Shown here one piece after another: positions 24,591-32,444 of a stretch of DNA of 43,865 nt. The DNA comes from Spirochaetales bacterium (GTDB lineage: Bacteria > Spirochaetota > Spirochaetia > DAHUYW01), in NCBI GenBank assembly GCA_027306915.1, contig DAHUYW010000036.1:1-43865 (forward strand), in the 5' to 3' direction. The position numbers and the translations under genes were made by a program. The notes under the pieces were generated by a model, which saw only the letters and a program-made list of their open reading frames with translations, was not told the origin of the DNA and made no database searches. The stretch's first letter is position 1. Each line of letters begins with the position of its first letter.

Positions 24591-25793
24591 ATGGCAGGCG
24601 AAGAGAGCACGATTGAAAAGGCGTTGGACGGCGGTGAAGGGGTTCTCCGGCTCTTTCCGAATTGGGTTCCCCGTCAGTTTTGCATCCCCGGCAAGAGATT
24701 GAAGCTTCATCCGGACGACTATTTTGCCTACGGAGCGAACAGGGGCGGTATCGACGAGCGCTGGTTCTCCTCGACGACGAAAGCGGACAACGGTCCCGGC
24801 ACCCTCCCGGACGAGGGCCTGAGCTACATCTATTTCAAGGACGGCGCGACCGAGCGGAAGGTCTTGCTGCGCGATGCGATTCAGCTCAAGGGCGAAAGGA
24901 TCCTCGGCAAGGCGGTTATGGAGAAGCACGGTGGGTGGACCATGTACAGCAAGTTTTTCGACAACCTCGAGCCGCTGCCCCACCACCTCCATCATAGCGA
25001 CGAAAAGGCCGCCCTCGTCGGCCAAAAGGGAAAGCCCGAAGCCTACTATTTCCCCCCTCAGCTCAACAATGCGCGAGGCTATTTCCCCTACACCTTCTTT
25101 GGCATTAACCCGGGGGTCACGAAGAAGCAGGTGCGCGCCTGCCTCGAGCGCTGGGACAAAGGCGACAACGGAATCCTGGATCTGTCGCGGGCGTACAAGC
25201 TTACTCCCGGCACCGGCTGGGATGTGCCGCCTGGGCTTCTTCACGCTCCGGGCTCTCTCCTCACCTACGAGCCCCAACGCGCCTCGGACGTCTTCGCCAT
25301 GTTCCAGTCGATCGTGTGGGACAGCTACACCCCGTGGGATCAGCTTGTGAAGGACGTCCCCGAAAAGCACAAGCATGATCTCGACTTCCTCATGGACCTC
25401 CTTGATTGGGAGCTCAATGTCGATCCCGACCTCTATCAGAATCGCTTCTCGCCTCCCAAGCCCGTGCGGCCCGCCTCTGAGATGCACGCGGCTGGGTACG
25501 AGGAGAACTGGATCGCCTACAAGTCGACCTACTTCAGCGCGAAGGAGCTCACCATGTTCCCGAAGCGAAGCGTCGTCCTCAAGGAGCCGGGTGCGTTCGG
25601 CACAATCGTGGTCCAGGGCAACGGCACCTTCGGCAAGCTCCCAATCCAGTCGCCGGCCATGATCCGTTTCGGCCAGATGACCGAGGACGAGCTGTTTGTC
25701 ACCTTCGAGGCTGCTCAAGCCGGCGTCACGATCACGAATCTGAGCGAGACCGACAATCTCGTGCTGCTGAAGCACTTCGGGCCGGCGGCGTAA
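24591..25793 (+). CDS. cupin protein resembling type I phosphomannose isomerase
   Basis: 400 residues. A metal-site cluster PHHLHHSDEKA (130-140) followed by KPEAYYF (E150) and, after an insert, WDVPPGLLHAPGSLLTYE (H218) parallels ManA (VHPDD, KTEMWY, PAGTVHAI), where Zn is held by two His, one Glu and one His. The protein therefore probably isomerises or binds a ketose or aldose, or its phosphate. It is the last gene of a sugar ABC operon, 14 bp after the permease and with AAGGAG upstream, which suggests it handles the imported sugar. Similarity outside the metal motifs is low, so the exact substrate and even isomerase activity are inference. Confidence 0.68.
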   Translation: MAGEESTIEKALDGGEGVLRLFPNWVPRQFCIPGKRLKLHPDDYFAYGANRGGIDERWFSSTTKADNGPGTLPDEGLSYIYFKDGATERKVLLRDAIQLKGERILGKAVMEKHGGWTMYSKFFDNLEPLPHHLHHSDEKAALVGQKGKPEAYYFPPQLNNARGYFPYTFFGINPGVTKKQVRACLERWDKGDNGILDLSRAYKLTPGTGWDVPPGLLHAPGSLLTYEPQRASDVFAMFQSIVWDSYTPWDQLVKDVPEKHKHDLDFLMDLLDWELNVDPDLYQNRFSPPKPVRPASEMHAAGYEENWIAYKSTYFSAKELTMFPKRSVVLKEPGAFGTIVVQGNGTFGKLPIQSPAMIRFGQMTEDELFVTFEAAQAGVTITNLSETDNLVLLKHFGPAA

Positions 25794-25800
25794 CGTCCCG

Positions 25801-25846
25801 GGCGGCGGTGCGGCTGCACCGCCCACGGCGGGGCCGCACCGCCGCC
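25801..25846. terminator. GC-rich hairpin region between convergent genes
   Basis: GGCGGCGGTGCGG (25801-25813) is perfectly inverted at 25834-25846, giving a 13-bp stem. An alternative shorter stem GGCGGTGC-GGCT-GCACCGCC lies at 25804-25823. It stands in the 68 bp between the convergent cupin and comM genes. There is no T-run, so it would act as a non-canonical bidirectional terminator or a barrier. Confidence 0.55.
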
Positions 25847-25861
25847 GTGCGAGGGACCTAT

Positions 25862-27394
25862 TCAACTCCAGAAGAAGTCGCCGTCGCCGTAGCGGCGGTG
25901 CTGAATCGCCTCGAGCAGGTGCACGGTTTCGATCCCCTCGCTTTCGGAAAGGTCCGCGATCGTGCGCGCGACCTTTAGGACCGAGTGGCAGGCCCGGGAC
26001 GAGAGGCTGAGCTTCTTGATGGCATCGGCGAACACCTTTCTCGCTTCGAGATGGAGCGAGCAGTAGACAGCGAGGCACCCGGGTGGAATGCGGGAATTGC
26101 GGGAGAAGGGCTTTCCTGCGAAACGTTCCTCCTGGCGCAGCACCGCTCGTTCGACTCTGGTGCGGATCGCGACGCTGCGCTCCTCGCCGGTCTCGAGAAT
26201 CGCCTCGGGATCGACCGGTCGCACCGGAATGCGGATATCGATTCGGTCCAGGAGCGCGCCTCCCAGCCTTTTCCAGTAACGGTGGATTTCGATCGGATTG
26301 CACATGCACACGCCGGCGTCGCGGCCGAGGTTGCCGCACGGGCAGGGGTTTGCGGCAAGCAGCAGCTGGAAGTCCGCCGGAAACCAAAGGCTTGCTCCCG
26401 CCCGGGCGATGTCCACCCGCCCCTCCTCGATCGGCTCGCGCAGGGATTGAAGCAGACTCTTCTTGAACTCGGGCGCCTCGTCGAGGAAGAGGACCCCGCG
26501 GTGTGCGAGCGAGACCTCCCCGGGACGAAGGCTCTTGCCTCCTCCGACCAGCCCCTCTTTGGACGCCGAGTGGTGGGGCATGCGAAAGGGCGGCCGCACG
26601 AGAAGTCCTGCGTGAGGGGGAAGCGTACCCGCGAGCGAATGGATTCGGGTGGCGGCGATCGCGTCGTCGCGAGAAAGATCGGGGAGGAGCGAGAGAAAAC
26701 GGCGAGCGGCCATCGTCTTCCCGCTCCCTGGCGGCCCGAAGAGAAGCACGTGATGCATCCCGGCGGCTGCCACCTCGAGCGCCCTTTTCAGGAAGCGCTG
26801 CCCCTTGATATCCGAGAAGTCTCCTTCGAAGGTCGGCTCGCTCGGTGCACGAGCCGGGAGGGCCGTGCGAGGAGGCGGAGCCCCTCGCGCGAGGAGGACG
26901 AGCAGCTCGACGGCCTCTTTGAGGCTTGCGATGCCGTAGACATCGCCGCCACCGAGGGCAGTCGCCTCGCGCAGGTTCTCGTTGGGCACGAGGAAGCGCC
27001 GTACGCTTTCGCGTTGCCCCGAGGCGACCGCGGATAGGACGCCGTTTACCGGCCGTACCCTGCCCGAGAGCTCCAGCTCGCCGAGGATCATCACCTTGCC
27101 GGCGATCCCGTCGGCAATCTGACCCGCAGCGTGGAGAAGGGCAATGGCGATAGGAAGGTCGAACGAAGCACCCTCCTTCCTGACTCCGGCGGGCGCAAGG
27201 TTGATGAGAATGCGGTCGGAAGGGAACTTGAAGCCGCTGTTGCGCACCGCGACCCGCACCCGCTCGCGGGCCTCCTTGACGGCCCCATCCGGTAGCCCGA
27301 CGATGTCGATCCCCGGAATTCCGCCGCGGATGTCCACCTCGACCCCCACCACTTCCCCGTCAAATCCGGTCGCCGCATAGCTCGTGACGAGCAC
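25862..27394 (-). CDS. comM: YifB/ComM-family Mg-chelatase-like AAA ATPase
   Basis: 510 residues. The N-terminal ComM domain reads GEVVGVEVDIRGGIPGIDIVGLPDGAVKE, then RVRVAVRNSGFKFP and INLAPAGVRKEG. Walker A LLFGPPGSGKT lies near residue 225, Walker B is GVLFLDEAPEF, and CPCGNLG with CMCNP is a zinc-binding insert; LLDRIDIRIPV and a C-terminal helical domain complete it. ComM proteins are hexameric DNA branch-migration helicases in natural transformation. GTG at 27394 is chosen (GGAGG 5 bp upstream, protein starts MLVTSYAATGF as in the family); TTG at 27409 is an alternative adding five residues. It lies about 100 bp after rnhA. Confidence 0.92.
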   Translation of the reverse strand: MLVTSYAATGFDGEVVGVEVDIRGGIPGIDIVGLPDGAVKEARERVRVAVRNSGFKFPSDRILINLAPAGVRKEGASFDLPIAIALLHAAGQIADGIAGKVMILGELELSGRVRPVNGVLSAVASGQRESVRRFLVPNENLREATALGGGDVYGIASLKEAVELLVLLARGAPPPRTALPARAPSEPTFEGDFSDIKGQRFLKRALEVAAAGMHHVLLFGPPGSGKTMAARRFLSLLPDLSRDDAIAATRIHSLAGTLPPHAGLLVRPPFRMPHHSASKEGLVGGGKSLRPGEVSLAHRGVLFLDEAPEFKKSLLQSLREPIEEGRVDIARAGASLWFPADFQLLLAANPCPCGNLGRDAGVCMCNPIEIHRYWKRLGGALLDRIDIRIPVRPVDPEAILETGEERSVAIRTRVERAVLRQEERFAGKPFSRNSRIPPGCLAVYCSLHLEARKVFADAIKKLSLSSRACHSVLKVARTIADLSESEGIETVHLLEAIQHRRYGDGDFFWS

Positions 27395-27495
27395 ATCCGC
27401 CTCCCGCAAAGACTACGCAGCCGGAAGTATGACTGCTTCAACGGCGGCGAGCGATCGAGGGGGCCGGCGGCCGGGCGCCCTCGCGCCCCAGCGCC

Positions 27496-27951
27496 TCAGC
27501 TCCCCTGGCGGATCGCGGCGATAGCCTCCTTGACCATGGCATCGCACCGCTCGTTGAGCGGGTTGCCCTCGTGTCCCTTGACCCACCGGAACGTGAGCGC
27601 GAGCCCCTCGGTGAGCTCCTTCAAACGGCGCCAGAGCTCCTGGTTCTTGACCGCGTCGCCGCCTGCGGTCTTCCACCCGTTTCGCTCCCAATGAGAGATC
27701 CACTCGGTAATGCCGCGCTTTACGTACTGTGAGTCGGTGTGAAGCTCGATCGGCGTCGATGCGCGAGCGGCGCTGCGCACCGCCTCGAGCGCCCGGATTA
27801 CGGCGGTGAGCTCCATTCGATTGTTGGTAGTCTCGGGATCGCCGCCCGATGCGCTCACCGTTTCGCCATCGACCAGCATGAGGTAGGCCCATCCGCCGGG
27901 CCCCGGGTTTCCGAAGCACCCGCCGTCGGTGTAGATCACGATGGTGTCCAT
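27496..27951 (-). CDS. rnhA: ribonuclease HI
   Basis: 151 residues, the normal type I length. It degrades the RNA strand of RNA-DNA hybrids. The catalytic acidic set is visible: D9 in YTDGGCFGNPGPGGWA, E in NNRMELTAV, D in HTDSQYV and D in NERCDAMV. The basic handle (SHWERNGWKT) is present. ATG at 27951 is the conserved start; no Shine-Dalgarno is seen, and a TACAAT lies only 6 bp upstream. Confidence 0.96.
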   Translation of the reverse strand: MDTIVIYTDGGCFGNPGPGGWAYLMLVDGETVSASGGDPETTNNRMELTAVIRALEAVRSAARASTPIELHTDSQYVKRGITEWISHWERNGWKTAGGDAVKNQELWRRLKELTEGLALTFRWVKGHEGNPLNERCDAMVKEAIAAIRQGS

Positions 27952-27957
27952 GCGGCG

Positions 27958-27987
27958 ATTGTAGGGGAAAAGGGCACGCGTTGCCAC
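27958..27987 (-). promoter_or_regulatory. promoter of rnhA, possibly leaderless
   Basis: On the minus strand: GTGGCA (27987-27982), 18-bp spacer, TACAAT (27963-27958). Transcription would begin at or next to the ATG at 27951, giving a leaderless message; this agrees with the lack of a ribosome binding site. Confidence 0.42.
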
Positions 27988-28115
27988 GCCATTACAAAGA
28001 GGGGCCGTCACCGGCCCCGACACGCCAACTTCGGCCGCGCATATGCCGAAGCGCGCGAAAAGGGAATGCGGCCCTATCCGGACCGCGCTTCCCTGCGGTA
28101 TTCTCCCGGTACCGG

Positions 28116-28577
28116 CTACCGACCTCCGTGCGCTCCTCCACCGCCTGACGAGGCGCCTCCGGCGCTCGCCCCTGCACCTCCCGCGGCGCCGTGGCCCGAC
28201 GGGCTCGAAGGAACGGTGCCCGCGGTTTGAGTCTGTGTCTGGGTCGCGGTCCGTGCCTGGGTTTGGCTCTGCTGCCGTGCCTGAACCCCGTCGCCCTCTG
28301 CGGACTGGAGCCTGTCCTGGATTTGCAGCTGATCACGGTCGCGAGTCTGGAGCTGGTCACGGGTCTGGTCCAAGGCAAGCTGCGGATCGTGGGTCTGCAG
28401 GCGGTCGCGGTCCTGGGTTTGATCCCGGTCACGGTCCTGGTCTTTGGCGAGCTGCGGATCGAGACTCTGCGTCATTTCGCCATCCGGGGTCCCGCTCTGG
28501 TCCGCCGCGGCGACGGCGGCTGCGCCGGCCGTGGCCGCGATGATGACTGCAAAAAGCGCTACCATAATGCGTTTCAT
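28116..28577 (-). CDS. exported low-complexity Asp/Gln/Arg-repeat protein
   Basis: 153 residues. MKRIMVALFAVIIAATAGAAAVAAA is a signal peptide. The mature part has three blocks: a charged Asp-Gln-Arg-Leu stretch (about 38-92) with two DPQLA repeats and many DRDQ/DRLQT units, a Thr/Gln stretch (TQTQTQTAG), and a Gly/Ala/Ser-rich tail ending GGGGAHGGR. There is no cysteine and no aromatic residue beyond the signal, so it is probably disordered. ATG at 28577 has AAGGAGG 5 bp upstream. It is divergent from the AAA+ gene. I do not recognise a family; a surface, matrix or metal-binding role would be guesswork. Confidence 0.72.
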   Translation of the reverse strand: MKRIMVALFAVIIAATAGAAAVAAADQSGTPDGEMTQSLDPQLAKDQDRDRDQTQDRDRLQTHDPQLALDQTRDQLQTRDRDQLQIQDRLQSAEGDGVQARQQSQTQARTATQTQTQTAGTVPSSPSGHGAAGGAGASAGGASSGGGGAHGGR

Positions 28578-28702
28578 CTTTTCCTCCTTCCGTGTGTGTC
28601 TGCTCATGTATACTCGTGCGAGTCGGTATCGGTTGCTTCATTTCCGACGATTCGGCGCCGCGCGTCGAGCGGGGTGGGGAATCGAGCGCATTTTCAGGTT
28701 GG

Positions 28703-28731
28703 TTGACCGCGGCACGATGCTCCTCTATACT
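28703..28731 (+). promoter_or_regulatory. promoter of the AAA+ ATPase gene
   Basis: TTGACC (28703-28708), 17-bp spacer, TATACT (28726-28731), giving a leader of about 35 nt with GGAGGGGAAGG before the ATG at 28772. Confidence 0.65.
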
Positions 28732-28771
28732 TCGAGTAGGCTTTACCGTTTACCTATGGGAGGGGAAGGTA

Positions 28772-30523
28772 ATGGCTGAACAGCTCATTCTTAAAAACCT
28801 GCCGTTCATAAAGGTTCTGCCGGCATGGGCCCAGGACCTGTCGTATAAATACTGCTCCAAGACCGCGAACCTCTACATCATCCATGGCAATATCCGCGAC
28901 TTTCTTCCAAACAAGATGCTGGAGGGGGAGTTTGTCTTCGTGCGCATCCAGGAGTTCATCTCGGAGGTGCTCTTCGGCAATCGGGATATCATTGCTTACT
29001 ACGACCGGTCGTCGGGCATCAACTTCTGCACGCCGGAGATGCAGCGGGAATATCTTGCCACCATGGCCAAGGCCTATCCGGATGAGGATCCCGAGGGGCT
29101 TCTTTCCTCCGACCCCTTCAAGGCCTTCAACCTGCTCGAGAAGTACTTCCTGATGAATCAGCCGAAGAAAAAGCGGATCGTTCTCATCATCGATTACGCG
29201 GAGACTATCGTGCCGAACACCGAGGTCTCACGCCTCTCCGAGGAGGACCGTTACAACCTGGTCACGCTCAACCGCTGGTCGCACGACCCCATCTTCACGC
29301 AGGGCGATGTCTCGGTGATGCTCTTGACCGAGAATCTCGCCGACATCAACCCGCGCCTGGTGCGATCACCGAGCACGGTCAAGGTGAATATTCCGATCCC
29401 CGACGAGCAGGTACGCGAGAGCTTTCTGCTTTTCCTCGAGCGGGAGGGAACGCTCATCCTCGAGCCGCGCCTGAACCCGGACCGGATGGCGAAGATCACG
29501 AGCGGCCTGAACCTGATGAACTTGAACCAGCTCTCGGCCGAGAGCTTCCAGGAGGGGCGCCCGATCACTCTCGAGTACCTGCGCGAAAAAAAGAAGGAGA
29601 TAATCGAGAACGAGGCGATCGGCTTGCTCGAGTTTATCGAAAGCGAGCATGACCTTTCGATGATCTCGGGCCACACCTTCGTCAAGAAGCGCTTCAGAAG
29701 CGCAGCCCGCGCCATCAAGCAGGGAAGGCTCGACGTGCTTCCGATGGGCTACCTCATGGCGGGCCCCGTGGGCACCGGCAAGTCCTTCATGGTCACCGCC
29801 TTCGCCGGAGAGATCGGCATCCCGATCGTGAAGTTCCGCAACTTCCGCTCGAAGTGGCAGGGGGTCACGGAGTCGAACCTCGAGAAGGCACTGAACATTC
29901 TCAAGGCCATGGCGCCCGTCGGGGTGATGATCGATGAGGCGGACGCCTTCCTCGGCGACCGCGACCAAGACGGCGATTCGGGCACCTCGAATCGAGTCTT
30001 CGCGCAGATAGCCTCGTTCATGGGCAACACCGAGTATCGAGGGAAGATCATCTGGTTCCTCATCACCTGTCGCCCCGATCTTCTTCCGATCGACTTGAAG
30101 CGCCAGGGGCGGGCCGAGGAGCATCTCGCCCTCTTCTATCCGGAAAGCGTCGAGGAGCGCGAGGACCTCTTCCAGACGCTCGTAAAAAAGCTCAAGCTTC
30201 GCGTCGAAAGCGTCGCGGTCTCCGATCTGCTTCGCAAATACCGCTTCGAGTGCTCGGGCGCCGATCTCGAATCGATTCTGATCCGAGCGAAGTTCAACGC
30301 CGCGATGAACAACCACGTCACGATCGGCAGGCAGGATCTCGAGGAGACCATGCAGGATTTCGTGCCTCCGGCCTACCCGCACGAGATCGAGCTGCAGAAC
30401 CTGGTCGCGGTGCTGGAGTGCACGAGTCGCGAGATGGTGCCCAAGCGGTTCCAGAATCTTGAGCGCGGCAAATTGATCGAGGAGATTAGGGAGCTAAAGA
30501 CCCTTCTCGGAGAACGCGAATAA
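28772..30523 (+). CDS. two-module AAA+ ATPase, Ycf46-like
   Basis: 583 residues. The C-terminal AAA+ module is intact: Walker A GPVGTGKS (331-338), Walker B VGVMIDEAD (383-391), GDSGTSNRVF (arginine-finger region), sensor 1 WFLITCRPD and a helical lid ending near 545. The N-terminal half (35-280) looks like a degenerate AAA module: a Walker-B-like RIVLIIDYAE (135-144) and an ENLADINPRL segment but no Walker A. A dead first and live second AAA module is the layout of the Ycf46 family. The sensor-1 residue is Thr-Cys rather than Asn, which may slow hydrolysis. ATG at 28772 is chosen for its Shine-Dalgarno. Its partner is unknown. Confidence 0.78.
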   Translation: MAEQLILKNLPFIKVLPAWAQDLSYKYCSKTANLYIIHGNIRDFLPNKMLEGEFVFVRIQEFISEVLFGNRDIIAYYDRSSGINFCTPEMQREYLATMAKAYPDEDPEGLLSSDPFKAFNLLEKYFLMNQPKKKRIVLIIDYAETIVPNTEVSRLSEEDRYNLVTLNRWSHDPIFTQGDVSVMLLTENLADINPRLVRSPSTVKVNIPIPDEQVRESFLLFLEREGTLILEPRLNPDRMAKITSGLNLMNLNQLSAESFQEGRPITLEYLREKKKEIIENEAIGLLEFIESEHDLSMISGHTFVKKRFRSAARAIKQGRLDVLPMGYLMAGPVGTGKSFMVTAFAGEIGIPIVKFRNFRSKWQGVTESNLEKALNILKAMAPVGVMIDEADAFLGDRDQDGDSGTSNRVFAQIASFMGNTEYRGKIIWFLITCRPDLLPIDLKRQGRAEEHLALFYPESVEEREDLFQTLVKKLKLRVESVAVSDLLRKYRFECSGADLESILIRAKFNAAMNNHVTIGRQDLEETMQDFVPPAYPHEIELQNLVAVLECTSREMVPKRFQNLERGKLIEEIRELKTLLGERE

Positions 30524-30540
30524 CGGTAGAATAGGCCATC

Positions 30541-31575
30541 ATGGAGTTATCACATCGCATCTTTGGGAAGACCTCCGCCGGCGAGGAGATCGATGAATTT
30601 ACGGTCACCAATCGCAACGGGGTGACGCTTCGTCTCATGAGCTTCGGCGCGACGCTTTCGTCCGTGCAAACCATCGACGCCCACGAGCGGGCGGAGGAGA
30701 TCACCCTCGGCTTTGATACTCTCGACGGCTATCTCGGGCGGCATCCCTACTTCGGCGCGACGATCGGCCGCGTGGCAAACCGCATCGCCAAGGGCACCTT
30801 CTCGCTCGATGACAAGAGCTATTCCCTGTTCTGCAACGACGGTCCGAACCATCTTCACGGCGGCAAGCGTGGCTTCGACCACGTCGTCTGGCAGCCCTCC
30901 CCCTTCAGCAAGGAGGTCCAGGCAGGGGTCCGCTTCAGCTACCTGAGCCCCGACGGCGAGGAGGGCTACCCAGGAAATCTGAGTGTCGAGGTATCCTATA
31001 CCCTCGACGAAGGCGATGATCTCACCATGCGCTACGAGGCGACTACCGACAAACCGACGCCGGTCAACCTCACCAACCATACCTACTGGAATCTCAAGGG
31101 GGCCGGCAACGGCGACATCAAGGACCACCGAATGACCATCTATGCCGACGCCTACCTCCCGGTCGACTCCGGGCTCATTCCCACCGGCGAGCTTCGCAAG
31201 GTGGTGAGCACCCCCTTCAACTTCCGAGCCGAGAAGGCGATCCGGAAGGGGCTCGAGGCGGCCGACGGCTACGATCACTGCTTCGTCATCAAGCGCAAGG
31301 GGGAAGGGCTCGCAAAGGCCGCCCGGGTTTACGAGCCCACAACGGGCCGAGGCTTCGAGATCCACACGACCCTTCCCGGCGTCCAGTTCTATACGGGGAA
31401 CTTCCTCGACGGCATTATCGGGAGGGGTGGCAAGCAGTTCGCCAAGCACGGCGCCTTCTGCCTCGAGACCGAAGGCCTCCCGGACGCGGTGAATCGGCCG
31501 AGCTTTCCGAGCGTCATCCTGCGCCCGGGACAGCGCTATCAGGCCACCACGAAGATCCACTTTTTCTGCCAGTAG
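30541..31575 (+). CDS. galM: galactose mutarotase (aldose 1-epimerase)
   Basis: 344 residues, standard size. It interconverts alpha and beta anomers of aldoses such as galactose. Signature residues: GRVANRI (Arg), NHLHGG (first His), VNLTNHTYWNL (catalytic His), DGYDHCFVI (Asp) and CLETEGLPDAVNRPSFP (catalytic Glu). It lies 17 bp after the AAA+ gene, in the same direction. A TAGAAT lies 8 bp before the ATG with a poor -35, so it may be read through from upstream or from its own weak promoter. No galK or galT is nearby. Confidence 0.94.
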   Translation: MELSHRIFGKTSAGEEIDEFTVTNRNGVTLRLMSFGATLSSVQTIDAHERAEEITLGFDTLDGYLGRHPYFGATIGRVANRIAKGTFSLDDKSYSLFCNDGPNHLHGGKRGFDHVVWQPSPFSKEVQAGVRFSYLSPDGEEGYPGNLSVEVSYTLDEGDDLTMRYEATTDKPTPVNLTNHTYWNLKGAGNGDIKDHRMTIYADAYLPVDSGLIPTGELRKVVSTPFNFRAEKAIRKGLEAADGYDHCFVIKRKGEGLAKAARVYEPTTGRGFEIHTTLPGVQFYTGNFLDGIIGRGGKQFAKHGAFCLETEGLPDAVNRPSFPSVILRPGQRYQATTKIHFFCQ

Positions 31576-31599
31576 CGGTAGGTGCCTCAAAAACGTCCC

Positions 31600-31627
31600 T
31601 TGACTATTACCTCCAATGGACTATAAT
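31600..31627 (+). promoter_or_regulatory. strong promoter of the HTH-EIIA regulator
   Basis: TTGACT (31600-31605), 16-bp spacer, consensus TATAAT (31622-31627). It is the best -10 found in the window. The in-frame ATG at 31626 falls inside the -10 box, so translation must begin at 31656. Confidence 0.72.
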
Positions 31628-31655
31628 GGACTCTGCAAGCGACTGGAGGAAAGTC

Positions 31656-32351
31656 ATGGATAGCGATGATAAGTCATCGGAGCTGCTGACGCTCGCGGAG
31701 GTAGCGCACTACCTGAAGGTGGCAGAGAAGACCGTCCTTCGCATGGTGCACAACAATGAGATCCCCTCGATCAAGGTAGCAAGCCAGTGGCGTTTCCGGC
31801 GGTCCATGATCGATGACTGGCTCATGTCCCAGATGAAAAGCCCTCCGAAGAACGAGCTTGTCAAGCTCATCGAGGCTACCCGACAGCCGGTTCCCATCTC
31901 GCGGCTCACCGACAAACGGTTCATTCTCATGAACATCCAGCCCGGAAGCAAGGAAGAGATCCTTCGGCAGCTCATACGCCCGCTCGTCGACCAGGGGTTC
32001 GTCAAGGACGGCGACGAGTTCCTCGCGAAGCTCATCGAGCGCGAGCAGATGATCTCCACTGCGCTTGGCCGCGGGATCGCCTTTCCCAATATTCGCCGCC
32101 CGCGCGAAGCCGAGGCGATTCAGCCTGTCCTCGAAATCGGCATCTGCCGGCAGGGGACTGATTTCGAGGCGCTCGACGGCGAGAAGACTACGCTTTTTTT
32201 CCTGCTCTATACCGACAGTGATGTCGTGCACCTTCGCGTCATGGCAAAGCTCAACATGCTCCTTGGCGAGAGGAAGCTCGCCGGCAAGATTCTCGAGGCA
32301 CCGAACGAGGAGGGAGTGCTCGAGGTGCTTTCGAACGAGGATCAGACCTAG
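31656..32351 (+). CDS. HTH-PTS EIIA (PtsN-like) regulator with His replaced by Asn
   Basis: 231 residues. An excisionase/MerR-type helix-turn-helix is at the N-terminus (LTLAEVAHYLKVAEKTVLRMVH, WRFRRSMIDDWL). A fructose/nitrogen-type PTS EIIA domain (about 80-228) follows: FVKDGDEFLAKLIEREQMIST, ALGRGIAFPN, then FFLLYTDSDVVHLRVMAKLNMLL. In PtsN the phosphorylated residue is the His of AIPH; here the codon is AAT (N145), so phosphorylation by HPr is not expected. The DNA-binding half suggests transcription control by metabolite or protein binding. ATG at 31656 has GGAGGA 5 bp upstream. MBL and DUF6765 genes follow. Confidence 0.85.
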   Translation: MDSDDKSSELLTLAEVAHYLKVAEKTVLRMVHNNEIPSIKVASQWRFRRSMIDDWLMSQMKSPPKNELVKLIEATRQPVPISRLTDKRFILMNIQPGSKEEILRQLIRPLVDQGFVKDGDEFLAKLIEREQMISTALGRGIAFPNIRRPREAEAIQPVLEIGICRQGTDFEALDGEKTTLFFLLYTDSDVVHLRVMAKLNMLLGERKLAGKILEAPNEEGVLEVLSNEDQT

Positions 32352-32444
32352 TTGGCTCATCAACGTCCTGGTAGCTCGGAACCGTACCGAAATAGTCGCA
32401 TTTTACTAGCGATTGTGTTACCATAGGCATCATGGGAGGGTCGG

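Noticed and set aside
24582..26387. A 601-codon minus-strand open frame.
   Set aside because: It lies antisense to the cupin gene and out of frame within comM; both real genes show clear family motifs.
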